From the NCBI GenBank assembly GCA_011947345.1, contig JAAVTG010000542.1:186001-250000 (forward strand): a DNA stretch of 64,000 nt, written 5' to 3'. A model generated the notes under the pieces. That model made no database searches. It was given only the letters and a program-made list of their open reading frames with translations, and had not been told where the DNA came from. Each line of letters starts with the position of its first letter. Positions within the stretch are counted from its first letter, which is position 1. The translations under genes and the position numbers were made by a program. Positions 45,029 to 56,004 of the stretch are shown one piece after another. This stretch comes from Phytophthora quininea. Lineage: Eukaryota; Oomycota; Peronosporomycetes; Peronosporales; Peronosporaceae.

Positions 45029-46082
45029 TTTTTCGCAAAATGGAGAGCTTTCGTGAAACGATTCGCAATTGGGGTTCGTTGACGCAAAATGAGGAGCAGC
45101 TCTACCGACACTGCTAGCTCGCGATAGACTACAAGTGCTGCTGGTTGTCACTCCTTACTTCGACGGACAGCTCCTATTGTGGCCTGGCTGACCTCAATTG
45201 GTGCATGTACACGTCATCTTCACCTTTCCTACGTGAGTTGTCTAGCTCTGTAGGCTTCTCCTCGCTTGACATCATCACCCCATATACGCTTGAAGTGCTC
45301 GACGATCACGTTTCCACTGATCTGCGGGACACTAGCAACTTAGGAGCGTAGTGAGTTCGTCCTCTCGAAGCTGGGAAGCGGTTAGTGCTGAGCGGCTAAT
45401 GCACATGTTGTGCACAAGGTTAGCGCGCCCGATGAAGTAACCTCGCTGCGGTTCCCGCCTTGATCGCAAAGCAACAACCTCAAAACGGGACTGCTCACCG
45501 CTGTCACACTGTAGTAGGCTGCGGCTCATTGCCGCGCCCAGTTGCTCAAGCTTCGCTTGTCGTCTTCCTGGACTGCCCGGATGGGCAGGAAAGACGTGAT
45601 GATGGTGAAAGAGTTCGTGGTACGGGAGGCCTCGAGCCGAGACTCTCGTCCGCAGTTTGGGATTTACCCGCAAGAGACCTAAGCAGCTATCATATATATA
45701 TTGGTGCTTTGGGAGTTCCAGCACCCACGTTGGTGCTCAGTGCGTCTTGGAATCCTCGACCTACTACACACACTTATACTTGAGCATCGCCCGATTGGCG
45801 ACGTCCATCTTGATCGGTTTTCCTTGTCTAGGGAAGTACATGCCCCGTGCAATAGTTTTTCCTGTCGAGACTTCAGGTGGCGACCGAGACGAGTTTGGTG
45901 CAGGTGCTGAGAGGGAAACGTCAGTGAAGGACTCGCCACAGAGCTCATGGTTGCTTGTCCGATCTTGCTGTGAGGATGTGACGCTAACAATTTCGCGGGC
46001 AGTCAGCAGAGCTGCTCCTCATTTTGCGTCAACGAACCCCAAATGCGAATCGTTTCACGAAAGCTCTCCATTTTCCGAAAAA
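45029..46082. mobile_element. Putative non-autonomous element with 75-bp inverted ends
   Basis: Bases 45029-45103 and 46008-46082 are reverse complements with only a few differences; the arms start TTTTTCGCAAAATGGAGAGC on the left and read the same inward from the right. The 900-bp interior has no recognisable transposase. No target-site duplication was found. It may be a MITE-like or foldback element, or an inverted duplication. Confidence 0.5.
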
Positions 46083-47049
46083 CATCCAAACTACTCGTGC
46101 AGAATAAAGGGAGATATCAAAAACCAAACGCAGCGCCATGCATTATCGTCGACGAGGAAAAGCTAAGGAAAATCGCAATAACAGTAGCCAGCCAATGTTG
46201 GTCCAGTGCTTAAGGAAGGAAAATCAAAACATTAATGCTGTGTTCGCGACTGCCGTCGTTTAGCTAAAAATCACAGTCCTGACGAGTTCTCAATCAGCAT
46301 CATGATTCACCTACCGTGAGTAAAGAATACCATTTCACAATTTGTGTTCGCAGCATGCTGCTTGTTGTCGTCGCATATGTGTCACTGCTCTTTGTCCAGC
46401 GGTCGTCGAGCAACGAAAAGACGTCCGATTGCTGGGGCCCACGACCAGCACGGGTCAGGGCTTCTTCGAGGCCATGCACGACGTCTCATGGCCCCAAGCT
46501 CTCCCAAGACAACTTCCGCATGGACGTTCAAGCTTTAGACGCAGCTTGAAGTTGGAATACTTGCTCGCGATCTTCAGCAGGGAACGGAGCTCCTGACCCT
46601 CAAGGCCTCTGCTCCGCTGGCGTGGCTTCTTCGAGCTGCGCCGGGATTTGGATGCGCCATCTCAAATGCGCTTCACAGTGGTTACATCAAGTATGACCGG
46701 GTACCTACGTTTTGCTCTTGTCGCCAACCTTGGAGGAACATCACCTAGGTCATCATTAGACCCGGCGTGTTCTTGGTTCTATTAGTCAGGTGATCGGTTC
46801 ATGTTGATTGCTTCAACCCTAACGTTAACTTGTGTCGTAAACTTTTGTCTAGTGGTGTCGAAAATATTTTTAGTGGAACTGGTTACCGTGGTAAGGATGG
46901 TGATCTGGCAAGCCCTGAGGTTTTCTGCAGCACACCCATCAGTAGCTAAATGATTAGGAGTGAACTAGAACCACAAAATGTGGCGCTAGTGAACCTCACT
47001 TAGCAATAAACTCTCTACATCTCAAGTGACAACTTTCTTTACAACTCAC
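46083..47049. other. Intergenic, no supported gene
   Basis: A frame from about 46354 starts MLLVVVAYVSLLFVQRSSSN, a possible signal-like hydrophobic start, followed by 50 residues without motif; coding support is too thin to call. The rest up to the copia remnant is AT-richer and without signals. Confidence 0.3.
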
Positions 47050-48027
47050 ATTTCGTCAGGTTATGAGTTCCAAGTGGGACTCCAACGACATCCTACAACT
47101 ACTTCTTCCGGCAGCTCAACGCCACCCTGGCGTTGACCCCGTACAATTTGCTCTTCCACATTACCCTCAAGAAAGTGAAGTCGCGGCAGGTGTCGACATC
47201 AACTCAGTGGAGTGACAGACGGAGAAATGAAGGTATTTGCAATTATGTCCAAACTCTCAGTCCTACTTAAAAGACCACGGTTCGCGATGCATCGTCGGCG
47301 AGTAACGCAAGGGGGTTCTTTGAATGGTTCTTTGTGCTACGCAGTCCGCATAACCGAGCTCAAGCCCCAGCTGCACAATTTAACGATGAGCAATGGCCCT
47401 TGCTGACCGATCATGTGCATGTGGACGGACAACGGGGGCGAGTACATCAATAATCGCTTCGCCAGTTTTTGCCGGGACGCGGGATTGTGCATCAGACGAC
47501 TGCGCCGAGATATCGGAAAGAATAAATCACAGGATCGGACCAGGTTTATGAAGCAGCACAAGCTTGTCACGAACCAGTGGCGGGGTGAAGCTATCGATAC
47601 AACACAACAGGCTGCCGAATATGTCTCATCCAGACTCGTCGCCATACGAGATATGCTAGGGAAGATGCAGGATTTGATTTACCTTTGTGGGTTTGGCACG
47701 CTCATATCGACAAGTCTAAGCGAAAAAAACTCGATCCGAAGGCCTACAAGTGTGCTTTCGTGAGGTATGTTGAGGACTCGAAAGTCTACCATGCCTGGAA
47801 TGTGGAGAAGAAGAAGGCGATAATCCGCTACACTTCGTTTGAATGCACATGACGATATGGGTGTCTATCGTGTGGTTCCGACCGCTAACAATAATTGTGG
47901 TGTCACAACGGTGCGCGATGATGATGATGTCCCCGAGGCGCCGACCGCTCGGGCACATTCTGCCGATCCAGCGGAAGTAGATGGAGACCCGGTTAACCCA
48001 CCACCCGAACTAATGAAACTTAACTAA
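47050..48027 (+). pseudogene. Ty1/copia polyprotein remnant (integrase core to RT linker)
   Basis: MWTDNGGEYINNRFASFCRD (47410-47475) is the copia integrase motif with the second catalytic Asp. About 200 bp on, in another frame, VWHAHIDKSKRKKLDPKAYK and CAFVRYVEDSKVYHAWNVEK match the copia GYxxxxKAYR-type post-integrase segment (HxDKSKRxKLDPKxxKCxFxGY). The acidic, Asp-rich end up to TAA 48025 is the usual linker before RT. Stops and frame changes interrupt it, and RT is absent. Confidence 0.75.
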
Positions 48028-48068
48028 CAAGAGAAAGGCGGCTTGGAATTGGAAAACTTCCACCTGCT

Positions 48069-48299
48069 GTGCTCGACAGCGCCGTGCTTCGAGCACTCTG
48101 AGCGCATGTCGTCCTCCAAGTCCTCGAAAGGCGTCGCTGCTGTCGTGTTGCTCAAGTGGATCCCAAATGTGTTGAAGCCCAAATGTGTTGAAGCACATTT
48201 GGGATCCACTTGAGCAACACGACAGCAGCGACGCCGCCTTTTCGAGGACTTGAGGACGACATGCGCTCAGAGTGCTCGAAGCACGGCGCTGTCGAGCAC
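48069..48299. repeat. 230-bp hairpin from an inverted duplication of an RRM gene fragment
   Basis: Left arm 48069-48171 and right arm 48194-48299 are reverse complements over about 100 bp with three or four small indels, separated by a 22-bp loop containing a direct repeat of CCCAAATGTGTTGAAG. Each arm translates outward as the same protein piece (LSNTTAATPFEDLEDDMRSE, CSKHGAVEH), the beta1-helix1 part of a UHM-type RRM as in U2AF-related and Tat-SF1-like splicing factors. Only the right arm extends further. Confidence 0.85.
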
Positions 48300-48420
48300 G
48301 TTCAAATTGTGGCGGATGGATCGGTGATCGTACGCTTCACGGAGTTGAACGCAGCGATTGCCCCCCGTCATGACCCCTGTCTCCTGTTGACCCTGAACAT
48401 GGTGCTATTGTTGTATATTG
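48194..48420 (+). pseudogene. UHM/RRM splicing-factor fragment
   Basis: Plus-strand frame from about 48210: LEDDMRSECSKHGAVEHVQI (RRM helix 1 and beta 2) and VADGSVIVRFTELNAAIA (beta 3, helix 2), as in the C-terminal UHM of Tat-SF1/RBM39-type factors, E-x-DVxxEC-x-KyGxVxxVxV and G-x-VxVrF. Coding ends in unrelated sequence near 48380. It is an exon-sized copy of a host splicing-factor gene with no start or flanking exons. Confidence 0.65.
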
Positions 48421-48649
48421 CAGTGTCCTATCGCGTGACTTTGACTCTCCCATGCGTCCTCGTCTTTCGATCGCCTCATTGGACCTGTGGTTGAGCATCG
48501 GCATGGGCGCGATGAGATGACCCCACTTCTGCTACCAGATCGAGGGTTGAGCATTGATGAGACTGGTCACGAATAGTGCGACCACTGGTGTATTTTCTTC
48601 CATCTTATCTGTGTCTCCCAAGTGGCAACGCCGTGGTGACGACTATGAA

Positions 48650-49140
48650 GTCATAAATAAGCAAACTGATCATCTGGCACAGATAAGTAGATGTCTGCAA
48701 TAGCAGAAGAACTCAAGGTCCTGAAGACTAACAATTTGTGATAGTTCGTGGTTTCCCTCGTAGAACGCGAACATGATTCAGTCCCGTGTGAACTCTGGTT
48801 TGTGGTTTTATTGCTGACGTACGAACGTGTGAAGATTGCGTGAGCTTCATGGTCCTGAAATCGAGAATCCTGGTCCTGAATCCTGGAAGTCTGGTCCTGG
48901 AAGAAGGAGATGTTTGGAACTTGGTCATTACTTCTACCCCAGCTCGCGTGGACAGTGCTTCGAGGTAAATCTTGCCAAGAGGGTTGCACGCGCCACCCCG
49001 GATTGGGAATCCCGGACCTAGATCTTAGGACTGGGGTTTCTGATCTGGGCATATATAAACAGGGCCGCTATACATTTGGGCGAGAAAGGTTCACCACCTC
49101 GTCTCACTCAGTCCACTCTAGCCGCTTCATTCTCTAGATG
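48650..49140 (+). promoter_or_regulatory. LTR-like segment with TATA box and initiator-like sequence
   Basis: The stretch has a TATA box (GCATATATAAACAGGG at about 49049) followed 35-60 bp on by CTCACTCAGTCCACTCTAG (49104-49122), a layout common in oomycete LTRs and promoters. Upstream are short repeats of TCCTGGTCCTGAA type (48850-48900). No second LTR or polyprotein is adjacent in the same orientation, so a solo LTR is the likeliest reading. Boundaries are approximate. Confidence 0.35.
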
Positions 49141-49472
49141 TTTTGCCTTCACCGTCTAACACTGCGCTTTGCGCAATGAAAGATCCCACGAAGCTTAGTG
49201 GTCGAGGGACGACTGCTCGTACAACGCACAAATGCAACATTTTTGTTACTATTATGATGCTCCTGGTAGTCATTTATGAGCACTTTCTCTGTTCGTGTTG
49301 GCCTAGTTTTCTTTTTTACCTTCTTCCAATCCGAGTGGTGAAACGGATGGCGAGACCCCGGGTCCCACCTGGACCCTGGTGCTCTCATTAACTACCGATA
49401 TCAAATCAACAGATGCCTTGAAAATGTATTTGCTAGCTAAGTAAATGCACTTTAATACCTGTCTCAAAGCGG
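49141..49472. other. Spacer downstream of the DUF7869-like gene
   Basis: No ORF supported. An ATACCTG copy at about 49455, immediately past the stop codon of the next gene, matches the motif interspersed through 51.5-56.1 kb. Confidence 0.35.
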
Positions 49473-51422
49473 CTACTTCTTGCCAAAGAATTGCAAGATA
49501 GATGGCTGATTTGATTTTAGGCCGGCCTTCTTCTTGGGGCGACCAGGTTTCCGTTTTGTCGAGCTGTTTGATGTAGCGTTGGTTTTCGAAGCGCTATCAG
49601 GCGTAGCTGCGTTGACGATCGCTTCAGGGACGTTGGGATAGTAGGTCAGATGCGCCTTCGGAATGGAAAAGTACTTCGCTGACAGGGGCTTAATCTTCTC
49701 CGCAGTGGGTTCCTTTGCGGGGTGTCGTGGAAGCTGGATACCGGAGAGTGAGGCTTCTCATATACTCCCGACATTTGTACCAAATAGTTCCTTCAACATT
49801 CTTTTCTGGTGGGCTAGACGTTACCGGGATCTACCATCGCAAATGTGGTTGTGTCATTGTCCGCTATGTTGACAGTGTTGCGAGCGGCACAAAGCCCACT
49901 GTCAATCTCAAAAAAATAGTTGTAAGTGTAGCCTGATGGCGGCGGAGTAAAATATTTCTCGAGAAGCGAACTCCATCCGACGAAAAACGGTCGATGGGGG
50001 TCATAGTGATCTAGAAATCTGCCGTTCACACTCTTGACCGTGTTGATTTTCTCTACAAGCTCCTTGTGGGCGTAAAGGTTTTCCCCGCGCATTGTACGAC
50101 GGCACCAAGCCACAACCCTGTCGGTAACATTGTGCGAGTGACCAGGAAGTAAAAAGCACAGAACTACCTTTTTGTAAGGGAAAATGATCGACAACAGCGC
50201 GAAAAACATCAGGACGGCCTTCGATTTATCTTGCTCCACACAATTGTCCAGAATACTGAGACAGACCTCAGGAGCTGGTATTCCTCGGCCTGCATCTCTT
50301 TGTGTCGTAGATAGATGGTGTAGAAGCCACAGGCTACAAAGTGCGTCTGCATTTTTCCCTGTCCACGTTCATCGTAAAAGTATACCGTATTCTGTCCACT
50401 CAAGATGTCTGCAATTACAAAGTTCTGTATCATCAAATTGCTGTTGAAATAATCTGCTGAAGGCCGACAAAGACCATAATAGGGCATCGAAATACTACCG
50501 CCATAATCTTCTGCTTGAATTTGTACACGACAGTACACTCGTTCAGTAGTCGGAAGTTCATCATCACCACTATCATTTTCGTCATCATCACGAACGTTGT
50601 CTGTCGTATCAGGATTACTTCGCTAGGTAAAACCTGCTGAGGCGCATGCAAAGCTGTGTACTCTCTGACAAAGTTGGACGCAAACCTGCGTTGAGCAATG
50701 CTTCATCCAGGTGAGTGTTCTTCTCCAGCAGCACCGCCTCACGTTCTTTCTCAGAAATATCCTGCTACAGCAACAACATTTCTAGACAAACGCAGCAGTC
50801 ACAGACATCCTCCGCAATTCGCTTCAAACGAACACCAGGGAAATAGTACCGTACGTACTGGATGAAACGAGAGTAACTTAATGTGCAGGTGCCTGCATTG
50901 ATTCGGGTTGTGTCGTCCACATAGCGAGAGTGCACGATCATCCAAGTCAACTTGGGGTCAATGAAGTACTGACACGAGTGTCGATGAGCGCACGGAAATC
51001 CATCGTCTAATATCCGCGCTGCACAGTGAGCTCTAAAATCATCAACATAATCTTTCGTAAACGCGTGACAGGGTGTTAATTTGGTGCGTCTTGCATGCAG
51101 CGATTCAATTCCAAGCTCTAACACCTTCCTCAACCAGTCTACGCGAATCCCACTAACCGGCATGATCACTCGAATCACACGTTCCAGAAGTCCTAGCTGG
51201 AGAAGCTGCAGCACAACGCCTTCCGACTGCTGCCACTCCTTGCCGCCTTGGCGAGTGTCCCATGTGTCCCAGTCCCGACGTATCTGCTTCACCCTCTCCT
51301 CGCCCACAATAGAGACGGCTCGCTTGTACGCCAACACGTTCCGATCTGACACTTTTCTTCGTTTCCATAGCGGTCTCAAATCTCTGCGAGCCGCCTCCGT
51401 GACGCCGTCTCATTTGGTCTGA
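49473..51422 (-). pseudogene. DUF7869-like transposon protein ending in AT-hook and PIP box
   Basis: The N-terminal frame (51379-50765) runs to SRFIQYVRYYFPGVRLKR and EDVCDCCVCLEM, then continues past an in-frame TAG into DISEKEREAVLLEKNTHLDE. After frame changes come EDYGGSISMPYYGLCRPSAD and VYFYDERGQGKMQTHFVACG, then VEQDKSKAVLMFF and CFLLPGHSHNVTDRVVAW, an RNase-H-fold-like core (DNC-x-Q-x-K, GHS-x3-DR) seen in DUF7869 proteins of eukaryotic mobile elements. The last frame (49720-49473) has KYFSIPKAHLTYYPNVPEAI, the AT-hook KRKPGRPKKKAG and a terminal QPSILQFFGKK. Four to six indels and one stop break it. Function is inferred; neither chemistry nor partner is shown. Confidence 0.6.
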
Positions 51423-51496
51423 AAGCTGAATTGCAGAGAAGGTGCTCGCACTCGCACTCCACCTAGTGATAAAAATAATTAATGGACGCCTTACCC

Positions 51497-51810
51497 GACC
51501 AGGTATTTTGGAGGGTTAGGTTTACCACAAAACACGTATTTTCCAGTTCTGCTGGCAGGTATGTTCCAGGTATGATTTTACTGCACAAAAGGTGCGGTAA
51601 TTTATATTTATCTTACCAAAACAGGTATGGTCCAGTTGGTATACCTGGAATATCCATATGCGCAGTACAACGACAAAATCCGAAGTGACGAGAGGAAGTG
51701 GTTGGCGGCATGAACAAAAAGCATTTTTACGAGATCGTGCCCAATCAGATTAGTGTGTGATGTCCAGGTATGCTAGAGAGCTACAACAGGTATGTGATAG
51801 GTATTGGCCA
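51497..51810. repeat. Spacer with interspersed CAGGTAT / ATACCTG motifs
   Basis: Copies of CAGGTAT occur at about 51500, 51556, 51566, 51622, 51763 and 51785, with one ATACCTGG at about 51641 in the opposite sense. The copies are irregularly spaced and embedded in AT-rich sequence between the stop codon of the MULE-Ulp1 gene and the start of the DUF7869-like gene. Confidence 0.75.
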
Positions 51811-51849
51811 TGTATTAGAAGTTAACCCTCACGTCACTGATCGATGACC

Positions 51850-54800
51850 CTACGCTTCCTCAATCTCCATGCTGAAGACTGACTGTAGCATTTTCCAACG
51901 AAGCTCAGTGATGCCTGCTGATGAGAAGTCGTCATGCACCTTGGTCGCGACGCGACGCCAAAACTGAAGACACACAAAGATACCGCAACTGTTCCCGTCA
52001 TTTTGGCGTGGCGTCCTCTCAGTAGTTAGTTTGTACCTTCCATCAAGAACGTCACTGTTTAGTTCCGTAGCGATACTCTTGAGCACTTTCATAGTCTTCC
52101 TCGTGTTCAAGCTGTCGTAGACGATAATTTGCTTCGTAACTCTAGCCACGACAACGCAAACCCAGTGTGTCTGGTCGAAATTGACCGGTATGAATACGTA
52201 GTCATTGGTTTGTATCGCCTCTCCGATTTTCACAAAGGTTTCCACCGAGAAAGTAGCTTCATCCACGGCAGCACTTTCGCTCACGCTTGCCACGACAACG
52301 CATGAATTGTTCTTGAAGCGCTCCTGTAGATAGCACGCGAACGCTTGTATCGACGCGTCGCTCAACCACGTACCACTTCGAAAGCGGTAAAGATCACAGT
52401 ATTTTGCTGTCGACAGTCCAGGAACATCGGCATAGGGCCACTTTGCTTTCAGAATGTTCTCTACAAGAGTTACCGCTTCCGTGCATTCCACTTGCTGTTG
52501 AACCTCGTTAAGAAGCCAGGTGCAACACCGGATTCCACCATCACATATTTTCTGCAGGTTCCACAGCCATTTCATAGCTTCGATTTGTTCTCGTTCAAAA
52601 GTTCCAGCTTTATCCAACGCTACGACCACATTATCTGCATGGACGTCGCCTTCCCCGTCAATTGCAATCTCCTCGCGAACCGGCTTACCATCGTTAAGCG
52701 TTTTCTTTGTGTTTTTCAGACGCTCAAGCATCTCATCCACCGTGGCTTCTGGTAGCCGGAAGCGAATGATATCCGCAACAAAAGACGGGTCGACAGACCA
52801 TGTGAACGAGCAGGACTTGCTGTGAAATCTGACTTGATGCGTATGTAAGTAAGACCGTACTTCAGCTAGGTTTGGCATGATCTCCTCTAGACAAACCACA
52901 ATGTCGCACACATCTTTGTCTCGGAGCAGCCCACGCAAACGCATGCCTCGATTATACTCTTTTAACGCTCCACACGCAGCGTTACGCCGTGCTTCACGGT
53001 TCAATCTTGGTCGACCCACTACTGGTGCCTTTCCATTCAGCTTCACCACAACTCCACACGAAATACCTGCTTGGAATGTGTGAGAAACTGCTACTTGCGT
53101 TGGAGGAACTTGTGAGTCTGTACTACCACCGCCACAGATTTCGGAGTCGCTGCTGCGATCTCCCTCTCCTGTGTGTCTGCTTGTACTGCTGCAGATCGTA
53201 CTCGTTTCGTGGGAACCGATCGCCCCGTGGTCGTCACTGCTGGCAACTGCAGAAACTACGCTCACTGGTTTGCCATTGCGTAGGTTGTGCCACCAATCAT
53301 CAAACTGAGTCATCACTTCTTCGAATGACTCATCGGGAAAAGCGGCGAGTTCGTTGCTAATCCGACCAAAAATTTGCTGCGCCCGTCGAAACTTTTCACG
53401 CTCGCTCATGGCACCCGCGCTGTGATTCGCATCCGGCTTGAATATCTTCGCCTTGAAGGGAGACTCTAACACTGTCACTTGGTCGGTGCTGCATCGAGTT
53501 TGGCCGAACCATCTGCAATACGACCGCAAGCAAATAAATATGTTAGATACCTGGACGATACCTGGACGATGCCTGGACGATACCTGGATAAAACTGGACA
53601 TACCTGGGTTTTATAGACGAAAAGGGAACGATAAACGCACTTCCAGTCGATCGCTTGTACACCATAGCATGGCGACACGGAAGTTTCATGGTCTGGGAGA
53701 ACTCGCAGTCGCATTGAAGAGTGTCCTTCTGCAGCTGATGTTCATGGTTTCCGTTGGAGATAATTACATGATCTCCCATGTCCTTGAACGAATAGCCAGC
53801 AGAAATATCCAAATTGGACGCAACCTTGTACTGCGTCTCAATTGCCTCAGCCACCCAACGCGTTGTCATGCCTATGACGATGTTCATCTCCTCCGAATAC
53901 TCCGTATTCCTCAGCGTACCTGGCATCTCCACGCGAGTCAAATATTCTTCCTCGATCCTCCGTTGCCACGACAGAAGAGTTTCAAGACTCGACAACATTG
54001 TGAAGTGGCCCTTGATGGTTTTCTTGACAGTCCCAAAAACTCTCCACGCGGTTGTTCGTATGGTTATTGAAGTGAGGAAGCTCGGTGCGATAAGCCATCA
54101 CCCACATCTCGGCGCAGGAGTCCCAATTAGCCACAAAATACTCCCAGAGCCTTGTACTTCCGTCACGACACGACAAGCTCTTGAACTCATCTTTAAACAA
54201 GTCATAGCTCTCGATTGTCCGAGCGTACGTCATGTTATGAACAAGATGTTTCAACTGCGCGACAACGTCTTTTGGATACGACCCATACTTCCCCTTTTGC
54301 ACCACGTCATGCAGCCATTTGATAACGTGAAAGTGGCAGAGAAAACGTTGGCCTCGGGTAGCTTTCGTTTGATCACCTCCACTTCCCTCATGTCCTTATC
54401 CACGATTACGATACGAACAAGTCTCCAGTGCTCGTTTGCCCGCTTGAAATGATCGATCGCTTTCGACATATGCCAATCTGACGTAGTTTCCAGGAACGAA
54501 TACTGCACAGGCTGACCACGACCAAACTGATCCATTGCAACAATTGAGAGAAGTTGGTAGTTGTATCTGCACAAATACGTTCAATACCCGGTCAATACCT
54601 GGACAAAACTCGATAATACCCGGAGATTACGTACTTATTTGTCTTGTGCGTGCAGTCCATTTGCACAACTTCTGGAAATGTGTCCACTATTGCACGCATA
54701 TGTGCGGTTGTAAAAGAGATAACTCCTGTCTGGCCACGAGAATTTTCATTGACAGTGGACACATTCTTCGAGCACTTCAGATTAAAATTGAGCACTACCT

Positions 54801-55965
54801 CAGCTACAGCTTCATCGTCGGAAAGCTGCATTCCTACACGGACAGTACGAACATGTTAGACATTTGGTCATTGCAGCAGTGATTGCAGAAGTGCGTACCT
54901 GACTTTCGAATCCGATTCACCAGATTTCGGACGTCATCCATCGTAACACGATGCGTTGAATTGTCACGAATGTAGTCGTAAATTCTGGAGTTCCCGGCTT
55001 GCGCTTCAACTAACAGCTCGATTCCTGGCATCAGTGGGGAATTCCCAGGTACCTGGCGAATACCTGGGTAAGACCTGTACACATCCGTGCTGATGGCATG
55101 GTTGTGTCGATAATCTTCGCGGGCAAGACGAATACTCCACTGACCACCGCTATCTTGCGCTAGCTGAGCCAGAAACTGGAACGGACACCCTGCACGCCGC
55201 AACTTGTGAACGGTACGGGTCCCACCTCCACGCTCTCGCTCTCGCCAGCCGTGAGTGCAGATGTATTTGCGCTGGTACAACTTGAACTTCGTGGGCACGA
55301 GCGGGATGTCTTCGTCTTCACGGCCTTGATACTGCACTTGAGAACGCAGTGTGTTATTTCGCCGATTAACGTTGATGTTCTCCGATATAACCAGCTTTTG
55401 CTTAGTGCCATCCATGTATCGCTTCAGATCGGCTTCAAACAATTCCCAGGTTGCTTGGCTAGCTTCAAACGCAGGCACCAGGACTTCCACTTCTTCTTCT
55501 TCTTCTTCGCTTTCATCTCCGACATCCGATATCGAGCGTTTCTTCTTAGCGCGAGTGACGGCTGAAATCGGCTTCGCTCCATCTTGACCACTGTCCAAAG
55601 CCAAGTCTTCACCAGATGCAACAGCCTCTCCTTCTTTGCTCGCATCTCCTTCATCCTCTCCGGCTTCCCCTTCGTCCTCATCAGCTTCCCCTCTTCGTTG
55701 TTCTCCCCCGCTCCTCGTCGTCCGCACTCTCTCTACCGTCTTCGTCATCCGCTTCCCGTTTATCGAGAACTTGAGCTATCGCTTGCGCCTTCTGTGACCG
55801 AGTCCGAGCAGACCTGACGCGCTGCATACGATCCTCCTCAGCCGCCTTTGCCTCCTCCTCGCGCCGAACTTCCTCCGCCACCCGCTGCTTGATATGCGCG
55901 GTGTTCTGGTGCGCGCCATCTCCTCTCCTACCGGAAACCAGTTTTCTCGAATGAGTGGCTGGCAA
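51850..55965 (-). CDS. MULE transposase fused to SWIM finger and Ulp1/SENP protease
   Basis: One minus-strand gene of about 1,200 residues in at least four exons. The start is uncertain, upstream of an acidic Glu-rich region (55965-55500). Next come a FAR1/FLYWCH-like DNA-binding region (FKLYQRKYICTHGWRERERG, HNHAIS) and a MULE DDE core: EVVQMDCTHKTN, RIVIVDKDMREVEVIKRKLP, FHVIKW, NNRVESF. The SWIM finger is CDCEFSQTMKLPCRHAMVYK. The C-terminal 200 residues are a C48 cysteine protease: DQTHWVCVVV (His), IIVYDSLNT (Asp), RQNDGNSCGIFVC (Gln, Cys). Introns: 54834-54898, 54567-54634, 53513-53603; each joins the homology exactly. Single-base breaks occur near 55750, 54345 and 54040. The Ulp1 exon is 550 codons, open throughout. 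Confidence 0.85.
53513..53603 (-). other. 91-bp intron with five CCAGGTAT-type repeats
   Basis: Donor CCCAG|GTATGT at 53603 and acceptor TATTGCAG at 53513 join SSIKP to RWFGQTRCSTD in frame, linking the SWIM exon to the Ulp1 exon. Nearly the whole intron is CCAGGTATCGT-type units (53548-53600). The donor itself lies inside one unit, so the repeat can serve as a splice site. Confidence 0.7.
54567..54634 (-). other. 68-bp intron with CAGGTATT / CGGGTATT repeats
   Basis: Donor AATAA|GTACGT and acceptor TTTGTGCAG join THKTNK to YNYQLLSIVAMDQ in the MULE core. Inside are CCGGGTATT, CCAGGTATT and CCGGGTATT. Without splicing the frame stops within this repeat, so the intron is needed for the transposase to be read. 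Confidence 0.75.
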
Positions 55966-56004
55966 GAAGGAGAGAAGAAAAAACGGTAATTTACTTCAGT
56001 TTGC

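Noticed and set aside
46354..46549. Small secreted protein starting MLLVVVAYVSLLFV
   Set aside because: Hydrophobic start only; downstream residues lack consistent coding character and overlapping frames look equally good.
55030..55090. A fourth CCAGGTAT intron in the MULE-Ulp1 gene
   Set aside because: The stretch is in frame and fills the YxxYPxxRxV segment expected after HNHAIS, so it is read as coding although it contains the motif.
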